Below are positions 25,280-35,039 of a stretch of 64,000 bases of DNA, one piece after another. Source of the DNA: Alkalihalobacillus sp. TS-13 (GTDB lineage: Bacteria; Bacillota; Bacilli; Bacillales; Fictibacillaceae). The DNA is taken from positions 930,001-994,000 of the forward strand of contig NZ_JAHKSI010000001.1 of NCBI RefSeq assembly GCF_019720915.1, in the 5' to 3' direction. The notes below the pieces were generated by a model, which was given only the letters and a program-made list of their open reading frames with translations, was not told the origin of the DNA and did not search any database. Every line of letters begins with the position of its first letter. Within the stretch, counting starts at the first letter, position 1. Both the position numbers and the translations under genes were made by a program.

Positions 25280-26236
25280 TTATGGGTGGAGAATAAATTT
25301 CCAATAAGCTAAACAAATAGAAGTACAAAACCAAGAAACAAACCCAAAAACGGTGACAATTGTATTTTCAGACCACCCATATTTTAAGCCATAGTGAAAG
25401 TGAATCGGTGTCATTCTGAAGATACGTTTACGTGTAAGTTTAAATGAAGTAACTTGTAATATAACCGAAAGTTGTTCAGCAAAATAGATAAAGAATAAAA
25501 TGGGAATTAGAATCTCCACTTTCTCAATAATGGCAAGAAATGAAAGTGATCCCCCTATCGCTAATGATCCTGTATCCCCCATAAAAGCTTTGGCAGGATA
25601 TAAATTATAAATGAGAAAACCGAGTAAGCATCCAATCATAATTATACAAAAAAGTTGCACCTCTGATTTGTCTGAAATCACAAAAAAGAAAAAATATGTA
25701 GAGATTGCAACAACTCCCAAAAGACCGTCCAAGCCATCCGTAAAATTAATAGCATTTGCAGAACCAACAACAAATAAGGTGATCACAATGATATATACCA
25801 CCATTGGAAGATCAAAGGAGAAATTTTTATGAATACTAATCACGGTGTCTACACCTAGTTCGTTAATCACGTAGAAAAGCAAAGCACCAGTAAAAAGAAA
25901 TTGCAAAACAAGCTTGGTCTTACCCGATACCCCTAAAGGATCTTGGCGTGAAGCTTTCCAAAAATCATCCAAAAAACCAATAAAACTAAATAGAAGGTAA
26001 GTAATTGACAAGAAATACATTAATGGCGTAGGTGAAAAAAATATCGATACGATAATTCCTACAAAAAGAATCATCCCAAACATTAACGGAGTACCTTTTT
26101 TTAATTGATGATTGGAAGGAAGTTCTTTCCTTATCGGTTGAAGGAGCTTTAATTTTCTTAAGAAAGCAATGAATAGTGGGGATAAAACAGAGACTAATAC
26201 AAAAGCAATGATAGCTGGAATTATTTGATCACTCAC
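25280..26236 (-). CDS. MraY-like phospho-sugar transferase (extra copy outside a cell-wall cluster)
   Basis: A 318-residue polyprenyl-phosphate phospho-sugar transferase with about ten helices. Signatures are FIGFLDDFWK, VGSANAINFTDGLDGLLG, FMGDTGSLAIGG and the MraY-type MTPIHFHYGLKYGWSENTIV. MraY moves phospho-MurNAc-pentapeptide to undecaprenyl phosphate in peptidoglycan synthesis. The HFHYG histidine motif favours MraY over WecA/TagO. No division or wall genes flank it, so this is presumably a second copy. The start is GTG at 26236 with GGAGAAA 9 nt upstream. Specificity remains to be shown. Confidence 0.82.
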   Translation of the reverse strand: MSDQIIPAIIAFVLVSVLSPLFIAFLRKLKLLQPIRKELPSNHQLKKGTPLMFGMILFVGIIVSIFFSPTPLMYFLSITYLLFSFIGFLDDFWKASRQDPLGVSGKTKLVLQFLFTGALLFYVINELGVDTVISIHKNFSFDLPMVVYIIVITLFVVGSANAINFTDGLDGLLGVVAISTYFFFFVISDKSEVQLFCIIMIGCLLGFLIYNLYPAKAFMGDTGSLAIGGSLSFLAIIEKVEILIPILFFIYFAEQLSVILQVTSFKLTRKRIFRMTPIHFHYGLKYGWSENTIVTVFGFVSWFCTSICLAYWKFILHP

Positions 26237-26525
26237 TTTTTATTTTCTCCTTTTCTCTTTAATATAATAAGTTCTAAGAAGACTATTGATTTCCTCTAAT
26301 TCATCCAAAATATAAAAATCAAGATTAATTGAGACCAACTTATTACTTTTAGATTATTTATTCAACATAGGGGGCGATAGCAGAAGAACATAGGTATCCA
26401 GCTATTTTATACAAGAACTGGGCAGTTTGTGGAACAATAAATAAACTTATTACATAAAAAAGGTATGTTAGGGAAATAGCTAAGAACCATTTTTTACAGC
26501 TTTCACATTTTTCAATTTTCCACAA

Positions 26526-26562
26526 TCGGGCGCATTACTGAACAATAGTAATGCCCTTTTCT
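26526..26562. terminator. Terminator-like hairpin in the intergenic region
   Basis: GGGC(G)CATTACT/AGTAATGCCC with a short loop is followed by TTTTCTTCTTT. No gene ends directly before it, so it may be left over from a lost gene. The rest of 26237-26655 holds no recognisable gene. Confidence 0.5.
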
Positions 26563-26579
26563 TCTTTAAAATAAAGGCA

Positions 26580-26606
26580 GTTTATAAAATGGATAAAAGA
26601 GGGTAA
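26580..26606 (+). promoter_or_regulatory. Candidate sigma-B promoter of the DUF421 gene
   Basis: GTTTAT, 15 nt, GGGTAA lies 50 nt before the ATG at 26656 and matches the sigma-B consensus GTTTAA-N12-15-GGGTAT at 10 of 12 positions. It would place the gene under general stress control. Confidence 0.45.
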
Positions 26607-26655
26607 GGTGGGAAAAATATCATTAACTCTTTCAAACGAATGGTGGAATTATTGA

Positions 26656-27270
26656 ATGGAATGGGATTTTATATGGAAAGCGATATTGATCGTTCTTGCG
26701 GGAACAATACTCTTAAGAATTGCAGGTAGGAAAACAATTTCACAAATGACATTAGCTGAAACAGTTATAATGATTGCTATTGGGACTTTACTAATTCAAC
26801 CTGTAGCAGGGAAAAATATTTGGACAACCTTTTTGATTGGTGGTGTACTTGTCGGAACACTGTTAGTAATGGAATTTATACAAATAAAATCTGACAGTTT
26901 TGAAAAAATGATTACAGGTAAAGCAAAGGTAGTAATCGATAACGGAACTTTGAATGAAAAAAACTTGAGAAAACTTAGGTTAACGGTGGACCAACTTGAA
27001 ATGAAGCTAAGACAAAATAGTGTATCTAATATAAGTGACGTAAAATGGGCAACGTTAGAACCAAATGGTCAACTAGGTATTGAGTTGAAGCAGGATGCTC
27101 AACCTGTAACGAAAAAAGACTTTGAAGAATTTAAACAAACAATAACTAATTTGATACCTAGTAATTTGCAACTTACTCATATAAATGAAAAGATCGAAAG
27201 CCAAGAGGACATATTCGCAGAAGTTCAGAATAAAGCCCATAAAAACACCCCACCCAAGCATTTACAATAA
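26656..27270 (+). CDS. DUF421 (YetF/YrbG-like) membrane protein
   Basis: A 204-residue protein with three N-terminal hydrophobic segments. The typical opening includes ILRIAGRKTISQMTLAETVIMIAIGTLL, followed by a cytoplasmic YetF-type domain (VVIDNGTLNEKNLRKLRLTV, then QLEMKLRQNSVSNISDVKWATLEPNGQLGI). Relatives in Bacillus are of unknown function, with some linked to spore or stress regulons. It is followed by a charged tail. GGTGGAA precedes the ATG, and a sigma-B-like promoter lies upstream. Confidence 0.85.
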   Translation: MEWDFIWKAILIVLAGTILLRIAGRKTISQMTLAETVIMIAIGTLLIQPVAGKNIWTTFLIGGVLVGTLLVMEFIQIKSDSFEKMITGKAKVVIDNGTLNEKNLRKLRLTVDQLEMKLRQNSVSNISDVKWATLEPNGQLGIELKQDAQPVTKKDFEEFKQTITNLIPSNLQLTHINEKIESQEDIFAEVQNKAHKNTPPKHLQ

Positions 27271-27446
27271 TCTAAGTAATATTCCATAACCAGGCGCAAT
27301 TCGAGAAGATCGGATTGCGTCCATTGTTCCATTAAAGGGGGCTATAATCTAAGAAGGATTAAGCCCTTTATTTGTTTAATACATAAGAATCAGGCGGTTT
27401 TCTTGAAGACGTGATAAATAAAACTATATAAACTGGTTAAGAAGCA

Positions 27447-27743
27447 TTGGACGTGATAACAAATAAAAAAATAACTCTACTTTGTATTATTATTCTTTTT
27501 TTACTTGCATGCGATACCATGCATCAAAACCAATGGATGGAAGATATAAAAGAGCTTGAAGAAAAACCAGGAGTAACTGTACCATCAAGTGTGCCAAGAG
27601 AATGGGATGCTACAGACTTCTCTTATGATCTTATGAATTTTTTTGAAGGGAAAGAAAGCAAAAAAGGAAGGCTGGGCTTCAGGGAGACACCAGACGGAAA
27701 TGGTGAGTTTGGATATGCTGAGAAAGCCAGAATCTTTTGGTGA
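27447..27743 (+). CDS. Small putative lipoprotein
   Basis: A 98-residue protein from TTG 27447: MDVITNKKITLLCIIILFLL, then an LLAC lipobox and a short mature part ending GFRETPDGNGEFGYAEKARIFW. It should be lipid-anchored outside the membrane. No family is recognised and the RBS is weak. A terminator follows after about 110 bp. Confidence 0.5.
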   Translation: MDVITNKKITLLCIIILFLLACDTMHQNQWMEDIKELEEKPGVTVPSSVPREWDATDFSYDLMNFFEGKESKKGRLGFRETPDGNGEFGYAEKARIFW

Positions 27744-27851
27744 TAAGCATGAATTGAAGCCAGCACCTTCTTATATACATGGAACTTATGTTTAAGAAAA
27801 GTCTTGAGCATTTTTACTATTGATTAGAGATAAAAACAATAGATAACCATA

Positions 27852-27887
27852 CACCGGAGTGAAATTTATTTTTCACTCCGGTTTTTA
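27852..27887. terminator. Strong, probably bidirectional terminator
   Basis: ACCGGAGTGAAA/TTTCACTCCGGT forms a long stem followed by TTTTT. It can serve the lipoprotein gene from the left and the decayed minus-strand gene at 27904-28064 from the right. Confidence 0.85.
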
Positions 27888-27903
27888 GAAGGAGAAATTC
27901 TGT

Positions 27904-28064
27904 TTAAATTACATGATATGTAAATTCTTTTGCTGGTTCTTTATTTTTTCTGCGTAATCCTAGTAAGCCTGCTAAACCTAATAAGCAACCCATTCCCAAT
28001 TGTTATCATTCTCAGCACCCGTAGTTGCATTAACATTAGTACCAACCATTATCCTCATTTTCAT
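27904..28064 (-). pseudogene. WGxxGxxG-type membrane protein remnant, frameshifted
   Basis: On the minus strand one frame gives GTNVNATTGAENDNNWEW. The next frame then continues with GLLGLAGLLGLRRKNKEPA to a stop at 27904. This is the layout of Bacillus WGxxGxxG-CTERM proteins: an Asn/Asp-rich segment, a Gly/Leu helix, then RRK. A single frameshift breaks the gene between the two parts, and its signal peptide region is not clear. Confidence 0.5.
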
Positions 28065-28230
28065 CATTTACTCTTAGCGGACCATCTTCTTCATTACATA
28101 AAAGTACATTAAAAGTAATGGAAAAACAACTTTCTATTATAGAGGAAATCGACATAGGAACTGGATAATTTTTCGGAATGTGCTCAAAATATAATGTGTG
28201 GAAAAATTTATTTGAAAGGGGTAAAACGCT

Positions 28231-28749
28231 ATGGGTATGTTTACTGGTAATCCTAAGCAGGAACCTTTACATTATGGAGAGGTTTTTGGTCTTTGGTCTT
28301 CCTTAACAGTAGCTAAAGGGTCTATGGTTGCATATCAGGTTTATTACAATCATGCTGGAGATGTTGATTTGAGGAAATTTATTGAGGATGTCATAAGAAA
28401 CGTATTGAAACCTTCCATTGAGGAGATTGAGACTATTTTGAAAAAGAATCAGGTCGTTCTGCCTCCAGCACCACCTGAACGTTCTGAGGCGGATACGGAG
28501 CGAATCCCGGTCGGGGCAAGGATAAACGATCCTGAAATAGCAGCAGCCATATCAAAAGATTTTGCGCAGGGATTAATAGCAGATAGCAGTATGATTGGTC
28601 AATGTATCAGGGAAGATATTGCATTGATGTATGGACAGTTCCACATGAAAAAAGCACAAATGGCTGCAAAGTTACTACAAATAAATAAGGAGAAAGGCTG
28701 GTTAATCCCCCCCCCATTGCATGTAGATCGGGAAAAAGATAGTAAATAA
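28231..28749 (+). CDS. DUF3231 family protein
   Basis: A 172-residue protein with the DUF3231 pattern: LHYGEVFGLWSSLTVAKGSM, then YQVYYNHAGDVDLRKFIEDV, then LKKNQVVLPPAPPERSEADTERIPVGARINDPEIA. These helical, ferritin-like proteins of Bacillus are mostly uncharacterised. The length is about half of the double-domain members. GAAAGGGG is the RBS. It is monocistronic with its own terminator. Confidence 0.85.
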   Translation: MGMFTGNPKQEPLHYGEVFGLWSSLTVAKGSMVAYQVYYNHAGDVDLRKFIEDVIRNVLKPSIEEIETILKKNQVVLPPAPPERSEADTERIPVGARINDPEIAAAISKDFAQGLIADSSMIGQCIREDIALMYGQFHMKKAQMAAKLLQINKEKGWLIPPPLHVDREKDSK

Positions 28750-28828
28750 GATCCTTATTATAGAGAATAACCTCAGACATAGGTAAAATATCTGGTTTGA
28801 AAAAGTTAAAGTTTGATGAGTCTTTGAT

Positions 28829-28860
28829 AAAGCACCGATACAGATTCGGTGCTTTTCTTT
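28829..28860 (+). terminator. Terminator after the DUF3231 gene
   Basis: AAGCACCGA/TCGGTGCTT, a 9-bp stem, is followed by TTCTTT. Confidence 0.85.
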
Positions 28861-29342
28861 GAGTTAATTAACAAATCCTGAACTTTTTAGAGGTACATTT
28901 TTATCTAATGCCTATACCAATGTGCTTATTGATAATGTTTTGGTTGAAAATAAATTAATTGAGTATCCACACCGGTTCTTTCCAAAACTTTTTAAAATAA
29001 ATTTTTGTTTGATTCCTTTCTATACCCAACACTTTCTATAATCATAAATCAAGTCACAAAAAAAGATAAATCGTTTGTTTTACTGATTAAGATAGGGCTT
29101 CTAATAATCCCAGTTCTTTTGAACTTTGGAAGAAAAAAACAAACATAATTAGATGGATGAATGATTGGAAAAGGTACCAATCCATTTTTAGGTATGACAG
29201 GAAAATCATTGCTCATTAGGTTAATCATCGGAATTATACGAAATATTCATTGAAAACAACTATTTAAGTGTCACTGCGAGCCCGTTTTAATATTAAAAAT
29301 TGATTTCGCTTTATGAACCAATTTTCTTTGGCAAAGGAAACA
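28861..29342. other. Gap without a recognisable gene
   Basis: AT-rich sequence between the DUF3231 terminator and a dispersed repeat. A frame ending KSFVLLIKIGLLIIPVLLNF near 29147 looks like a membrane-peptide tail but has no start or RBS. Nothing else is supported. Confidence 0.35.
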
Positions 29343-29462
29343 AAAGGGGCTGTCCTAAAAGAAAGGTGTCAGACACCTCCGACACAACATTTTAAATCAA
29401 AACCACGATTTTTCTCAAAATGTTGTTAAGTTCAGAGAGACTCAGACACTTTTGGGAGCTCC
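29343..29462 (-). repeat. Dispersed ~115-bp imperfect palindrome, copy B
   Basis: Its reverse complement aligns with 5668-5787 nearly end to end. Shared segments include AAGTGTCTGAGTCTCTC, AAAAATCGTGGTTTTGA and GGAGGTGTCTGACAC. Inner arms CAACATTTT/AAAATGTTG and outer arms AAAGTGTC pair, so it forms one long hairpin. It lies upstream of the AraC-type gene, with no overlap of coding sequence. The remaining 300 bp up to 29767 show no gene. Confidence 0.75.
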
Positions 29463-29766
29463 TTTAATCGTAAACTATTGACGTACTTCCAAAATGGAAG
29501 AGGCATGGATCACAAGTCCAAAGATAAAAGAAACTCTTGTAAAAATGTGAAAAGTACTGGGGCTTTTCCATCTCCGATCCAATTCACTTTTAACAATGCT
29601 AAATTACCATCTTTAAACCTTATTGTATGCACCTATAGAGAGGAATAAATGTTAGTAATATGTTAAATTTATAAATTTTGCAGGTCAAATAGACGTTCTA
29701 GTCGTATATAGGCATAAGGTTATTATTTTCGCCAATGGTAGAATTCGTAATAAGGGAGAGGAATAA

Positions 29767-32031
29767 ATGAAGTTTAGGAATAAATATTTTTGGATATTTT
29801 TCCTAGGAGAAATAGTATTAGTTGTTATTATTGTCTTTATATCTATCTTCGCCGGGTACCATAAAAGTAATAAATCGTTGGAACAACAAGCGATACATCA
29901 ATACGAAGCAATCACATTGCAACTGCATGAACGAATTAAATTAGAATTGGATAAAATCAAATCTGTCGCTAATGATATTGCTACCGATCGAGAAATGCTT
30001 GCCGATATCAATAATGTCCAAACAAACGATAGGCTTCAACAAATTTCCGGATACTTAGAAGGTATATCCAATAGCCAAGATAACATTTATAGCATTGAAT
30101 TGTATCTCCCAAAACAGCAGACACTCATATCCAGTCAACATGGAGTATTGAAAAGCATACCATCAAAATCAGCCTCGTATTATCAAACGGTTGAGTCACT
30201 TCGTCAATCATTTTGGTCTGTAAAAGAATCTAATCCGGATGAACATTTAATGACTTATATTGCAACTGTTCCACAAGTGACTAATTTTCCACAAGCATAT
30301 GTGTCAATACAAGTTAAAGAGAGTACTCTCCTGCCAATAATGAATTCTGTCTCAAAAGGATCCCTCAATAGCCAATATATAATCAATTCCTTCGGGAAAG
30401 TGATTTATAGTAATAATAGAGAATCAGTGGGAGACACTCTTCAGAAAGAAAATCTGAACATAGTCAAAGATACAAAACGGGGCTACCATTTCGATAATCA
30501 AAATAACAGGATGTTATTTATTAATCAAGATTCCTCCAACAGTTTTACAAATATATTGTCGATCAGTAAGTCTCAAATTTACCACAATACTAATTTTATA
30601 CAGTATCTAATACTTATCGGCATTGTTCTCATCATATTGGGTGCTGGATCTTTTTATCTCAAATCAAGAGTGCAGTATCGTCCGATTGGGGAGCTGGAAG
30701 AAGAACTGAATAGTACAAAAACTACCAAGCCCTCTTCACTTGAGTTTAATGAATGGGGAGACATATTTGAAAGAATTATAAGGTTAAAGAGAGAAAACAA
30801 TAGACTTCAAAAAATCCATGATCATGACTCTGTCAAATTGAAAGAAGTCTTTCTACTCGAAATGCTGACTGGGTCATATCAGACTTTGCCAATGGTGAAT
30901 TTAATAAAATTATTCGACAAGTATCGAATTAAGCACCATTCTAAGACTCAGGTTATTGTGATTGAAACAATTGCAAAACAACCTGACAAACAAATTTTTC
31001 GTGAAGAAGATGATTCACTGAAAATGTTTTCTGTGAAAAACATCATTGAACATACACTAGAAAAGGAAATGATTGATGGACTTGTAATCAAAGCATTAAG
31101 TTCAAGATATTTTATTGTACTACCTCAATACCCGATCAACAAAAACAATAACGATATAAACATTCATACAGAGCAGTTAGCAAAAAAAATAGAACAATCG
31201 TTAGAGAGGTATATTATTGTTGAGGCAGCGATTGGAATCGGTAAACCTTGTAACTTTGATAAAGAACTATGGCAATCATATGGTGAAGCAATCAAAGCTA
31301 AAAATTATTTATTATTTACACAATCAAATGATGTACTAACCTATAAAACACTTAATACCTTTATACAATTACAATACCCAACTAAAATTGAAAATAAAAT
31401 CATCAAAGTAATACAACAAGGTGATATCAAAAAATGTAGTGAATACTTTGATGAGTTTGCTGACTATGTTTCTAAACACTGTTATAGCATCTCAGCTTTC
31501 TATCATATTTACTATATGCTTCTGATAGCAATAATCCAGAACTTAGATGATAATCTTGACATCCATACTTTTTCATTAAAGTCTTTACCTGATATGCAAT
31601 CGAATTTCGAAATTCGGAAATGGTTTAAACAAGATTTTTTTCCTTATGTCTTTGAAAAGATTGAAGAAACCACTCAAGGTAAAACTGAGATTGTTATCCA
31701 AAAGATAAAAAGATATCTAGGTGACCATGTAACGGAAGTCCACACCTTGAATTCTACTGCGGAGAGGTTTGGAATAAACCCTAGCTATTTAAGTAGATTG
31801 TTCAAGGAAGTCACTGGTGATACATTTGTAAATCACCTTAGTAATATAAAAATTAACAAATCTATTGATTATTTACTGAACACGGATTTATCCATATCCA
31901 AAATTGCAGAAGAAATTGGCTATTCTGAACGAACCTTTTCTAGGACATTTAAAAAAATTACAGGTCTTACACCAGCTCAATACCGGATAAAATATACGAA
32001 TGACATTTTAAATGAACGTCTGGAAAAATAA
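29767..32031 (+). CDS. Membrane-anchored AraC-family regulator with extracellular sensor domain
   Basis: A 754-residue protein. Helix 1 lies at residues about 9-29 (FFLGEIVLVVIIVFISIFAG), followed by an external sensor of about 240 residues (Cache-like), then a second helix near 277-298 (IGIVLIILGAGSFYL). A cytoplasmic middle region follows and a C-terminal AraC domain (about 650-750) with two helix-turn-helix units: STAERFGINPSYLSRLFKEV and ISKIAEEIGYSERTFSRTFKKITG. Such YesS/YtdP-like proteins sense an outside ligand and switch on nearby uptake genes. The downstream M20/ABC/GGT cluster is the likely target. The RBS is GGGAGAGG. Confidence 0.87.
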   Translation: MKFRNKYFWIFFLGEIVLVVIIVFISIFAGYHKSNKSLEQQAIHQYEAITLQLHERIKLELDKIKSVANDIATDREMLADINNVQTNDRLQQISGYLEGISNSQDNIYSIELYLPKQQTLISSQHGVLKSIPSKSASYYQTVESLRQSFWSVKESNPDEHLMTYIATVPQVTNFPQAYVSIQVKESTLLPIMNSVSKGSLNSQYIINSFGKVIYSNNRESVGDTLQKENLNIVKDTKRGYHFDNQNNRMLFINQDSSNSFTNILSISKSQIYHNTNFIQYLILIGIVLIILGAGSFYLKSRVQYRPIGELEEELNSTKTTKPSSLEFNEWGDIFERIIRLKRENNRLQKIHDHDSVKLKEVFLLEMLTGSYQTLPMVNLIKLFDKYRIKHHSKTQVIVIETIAKQPDKQIFREEDDSLKMFSVKNIIEHTLEKEMIDGLVIKALSSRYFIVLPQYPINKNNNDINIHTEQLAKKIEQSLERYIIVEAAIGIGKPCNFDKELWQSYGEAIKAKNYLLFTQSNDVLTYKTLNTFIQLQYPTKIENKIIKVIQQGDIKKCSEYFDEFADYVSKHCYSISAFYHIYYMLLIAIIQNLDDNLDIHTFSLKSLPDMQSNFEIRKWFKQDFFPYVFEKIEETTQGKTEIVIQKIKRYLGDHVTEVHTLNSTAERFGINPSYLSRLFKEVTGDTFVNHLSNIKINKSIDYLLNTDLSISKIAEEIGYSERTFSRTFKKITGLTPAQYRIKYTNDILNERLEK

Positions 32032-32062
32032 CCGTCAATTTTTGATACGGTTATTTTTTTTG
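32028..32062 (+). terminator. Terminator after the AraC-type regulator
   Basis: AATAACCGT/ACGGTTATT forms a 9-bp stem around CAATTTTTGAT and is followed by a T run. Confidence 0.85.
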
Positions 32063-32218
32063 GTAAAAATATGACGTTTCTTTTTCTGTTAATGTTTTGT
32101 AAATAGTAGCTTTACCATTCTTCTGTAATTTGGCAAAAAATTCTGTCTATTGCTCTCGTATTCTAAAAATCGATAGGGTTAGAAACAACAAAATAAAATG
32201 TGCAAGGGGAGGGATTTA

Positions 32219-33427
32219 ATGGATCACGGTGAACATTCATCACTTCAGGGGACGGATACACTTGTCAAGTGGAGGCGTCAATTCCATAGATATCCTGAAT
32301 TAGGATTTGAAGAGGTAGAAACGTCCAACCTTATAAGAGATGAATTATTAAAATTAGGTCTCAAAGAGGTTCGTACCGTCGCCAAAACTGGGATAGAGGC
32401 CATTATTCGAGGGAAAGAAAAGGGACCAACAGTTATGTTAAGAGCTGATATGGACGCTCTTCCTATTCAAGAGGAAACAAACACTACTTATTGTTCAACT
32501 GTTAACGAAAAAGCACATTTATGTGGCCATGATGCCCATATGGCAATGCTCTTAGGAGCGACAAAGATTTTGATGGATGAAGAGATTGAACATGGGAATA
32601 TAAAAATCATTTTTCAACCTGCTGAAGAAGGATTAGCTGGAGCAAAGTCAATGATACGAGATCGAGTTCTACACAATCCTGATGTAAAGGCGATTATAGG
32701 ATTACATGTCGATCCCTCTATGCCAACTGGTTTTGTTTCCGTTTGCCCTAATACCTGTACGGCATACTCAGAGCGTTTTGAACTTAAGGTTATAGGACAA
32801 AGTGGACATGCTGCACGCCCACACCTTACCGTGGATCCTATAGCAGTCAGTGGAGAAATTATTTCAGCATTACAACAGATTATTAGTCGAAAAGTAAATC
32901 CATTATCCTCGGCAGTGCTTACCATAGGGAAAATACAAGGAGGACATGCGAAAAATGCCATAGCATCAATTGTCAAAATAGAAGGAACAATTAGATCGCT
33001 CAGTAAGGAGGACAGAGAAATAATAATAAAATACATGGAACAAATTACTAAAGGAATTTGTGAAGGGTTCGGTGCAAATTTTGAACTTGAACTTATAGAA
33101 GGTTACCCTCCAGTGATTAACGATCCGAATCTAATACCACTTTTAGATAAGGTTTCGAAAGAGGTCTTAGGAGAAAATAAGATGTCAATTGTTGAACCTT
33201 CTATGGGAGCTGAAGATTTCGCTTATTACACCCAAAAAATACCAGGTTTGTTTTATCGACTTGGCACAAGTAACAGTGCAGAGACATCCTATCCGTTACA
33301 CCACCCGAAGTTCAACATCGACGAGGATGCTCTACCATTAGGTGCAGCAACACTAGCGCAATGTGCGTTGAGCTATCTACAGTTGTTTACTATCACTAGA
33401 CAAAACACTGTATTAATAAATCATTAA
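32219..33427 (+). CDS. M20-family amidohydrolase (N-acyl-amino-acid hydrolase type)
   Basis: A 402-residue M20D metal-dependent amidohydrolase, cytoplasmic. Motifs are FHRYPELGFEE, MLRADMDALPIQEET, HLCGHDAHMAMLLGA, IFQPAEEGLAGAK and IGLHVDPSMPTG, with the His/Asp/Glu metal ligands intact, and GAEDFAYY near the end. Relatives remove acyl groups from amino acids (hippurate, N-acetyl or IAA conjugates). The start at 32219 is set by AAGGGGAGGG; the longer frame from 32198 lacks an RBS. It lies 21 bp before a peptide-binding lipoprotein gene, so it probably processes the imported compounds. Confidence 0.88.
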   Translation: MDHGEHSSLQGTDTLVKWRRQFHRYPELGFEEVETSNLIRDELLKLGLKEVRTVAKTGIEAIIRGKEKGPTVMLRADMDALPIQEETNTTYCSTVNEKAHLCGHDAHMAMLLGATKILMDEEIEHGNIKIIFQPAEEGLAGAKSMIRDRVLHNPDVKAIIGLHVDPSMPTGFVSVCPNTCTAYSERFELKVIGQSGHAARPHLTVDPIAVSGEIISALQQIISRKVNPLSSAVLTIGKIQGGHAKNAIASIVKIEGTIRSLSKEDREIIIKYMEQITKGICEGFGANFELELIEGYPPVINDPNLIPLLDKVSKEVLGENKMSIVEPSMGAEDFAYYTQKIPGLFYRLGTSNSAETSYPLHHPKFNIDEDALPLGAATLAQCALSYLQLFTITRQNTVLINH

Positions 33428-33448
33428 CACTTATAGGGAGGGCTTAGA

Positions 33449-35005
33449 ATGAATAGAAAAACAGTCGTTTTCAGCTTTACATTGATTTTAATGCTTATAT
33501 TAAGCGGGTGTACTACAGTTGGTAATCAATCAGAAAATGGAAAATCTGCTGCTGATAAGAAGGAAGATCGAGAATTAATAATCGGCATACCAAATGATAT
33601 CAAATCCTTTGATATTCATAATCATAACCAAGTTCTTACAGAGTCTGTACACATCAATATGTTCAATTACTTATTTAAACGGCAGACAGATACCAAGGTA
33701 GAGACGGAATTAGTAGACACTTACAAATTAATAGATGATGTTACGTGGGAGTTTAAATTAAAAGAGGGCATTACCTTCCATAATGGCGATCCTCTAACTG
33801 CTGATGACGTCGAATTCACGATAGAAAGAGTAGCTAAAGATGAAACATTAGCTGAACATTCAAACATGGAAGTAGTTAAGGATGTTAAAGTTGTTAATGA
33901 AACTACCTTCCAAATTATCACAGATAATCCTCAGCCTACATTAATCAATCTATTATCCCGAATCGGCTCAGGAATACTTCCGAAAAATTATATTGAGGAA
34001 AATGGTTGGGACCATTTTTTAAACAAACCTGTTGGTTCTGGCCCATTTAAATTTGTGGATTGGCGTCGTGATAATCAAATTGTATTTGAACCATATGATA
34101 AATATTATGAGGGTAAAAACGAAGAATGGGATAAGCTTGTGTTTCGCGTTATTCCAGAAACCTCAACTCGGATCAACGAATTATTGACTGGTGGGGTAGA
34201 TATTATCACGGAAGTAACACCTAATGATATTGCCCGTATTAATGAAAATGAAGGGACCAAAGCGGTCTCTACACCATCACAAAGAGTTGCAATTCTAGCA
34301 CTTCAACATCGTGAAGATTACCCGACTTCTGACCCCAAAGTTCGTGAAGCGATTGAATTGGCTATCAATAATGAAGTTTTAGTAGAACAAATTCTCAAAG
34401 GTGAAGCTGTACCGGTACGTACGAGGGTGACTCCTGGTAACTTTGGAGCGGATCCTTCCTTGTATGATTCCTATCTATATGATGTAGAACGATCAAAAGA
34501 ACTTTTAGCTGAAGCAGGATATGGGGATGGATTAGAATTATCTTTGTCAATCCCGACTGGTTATTATTTGAAAGGTGACGAAATTTCTCAAGCCATAAAA
34601 GCGATGCTCTCAGAAGTAGGTATTACGTTAAACATCGAATTCTCAGAATATAGCAGATATATAGAATTGAGAAATAGTGGTGAATTTGGCGATATGTACT
34701 TTGGAGCTTATGGTAATTCCCTATTTGATGCTTCGATTGCCTTAGATATGTTTGCATCGGAAAACGGTGAAAAGAGAATAGGATACTCAAACCAGGAAGT
34801 GAAAGAACTTTTCAATAGTGCTTTAACAAATATGGATACAGAGGAACGTGAGAAACAATATCAAAAGATCCAACAAATCGTAGCCGAAGAACGCCCTTTT
34901 ATCTATCTTTATCTTCAAAATGAGGCCTACGGGATAAGAGAAGGCATCGACTTTAAACCAAGAGTAGATAGTATGCTTTATACCCCAGACATTACAAGAA
35001 ATTGA
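33449..35005 (+). CDS. Peptide ABC transporter substrate-binding lipoprotein (family 5)
   Basis: A 518-residue extracellular binding protein. The signal sequence ends in LILSGCTTVG (lipobox Cys near residue 24). The family 5 signature region reads VTWEFKLKEGITFHNGDPLTADDVEFTIERV, and PVGSGPFKF and a late YLYLQNEAYGIR segment are also typical. It delivers peptides or peptide-like compounds to the permeases encoded at 35245-37089. It belongs to the operon starting with the M20 gene. A 167-bp inverted-repeat element separates it from the permease genes. Confidence 0.9.
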   Translation: MNRKTVVFSFTLILMLILSGCTTVGNQSENGKSAADKKEDRELIIGIPNDIKSFDIHNHNQVLTESVHINMFNYLFKRQTDTKVETELVDTYKLIDDVTWEFKLKEGITFHNGDPLTADDVEFTIERVAKDETLAEHSNMEVVKDVKVVNETTFQIITDNPQPTLINLLSRIGSGILPKNYIEENGWDHFLNKPVGSGPFKFVDWRRDNQIVFEPYDKYYEGKNEEWDKLVFRVIPETSTRINELLTGGVDIITEVTPNDIARINENEGTKAVSTPSQRVAILALQHREDYPTSDPKVREAIELAINNEVLVEQILKGEAVPVRTRVTPGNFGADPSLYDSYLYDVERSKELLAEAGYGDGLELSLSIPTGYYLKGDEISQAIKAMLSEVGITLNIEFSEYSRYIELRNSGEFGDMYFGAYGNSLFDASIALDMFASENGEKRIGYSNQEVKELFNSALTNMDTEEREKQYQKIQQIVAEERPFIYLYLQNEAYGIREGIDFKPRVDSMLYTPDITRN

Positions 35006-35039
35006 ATTCGATTGGGGTGGCTGTAACAAGTTACCCCGT

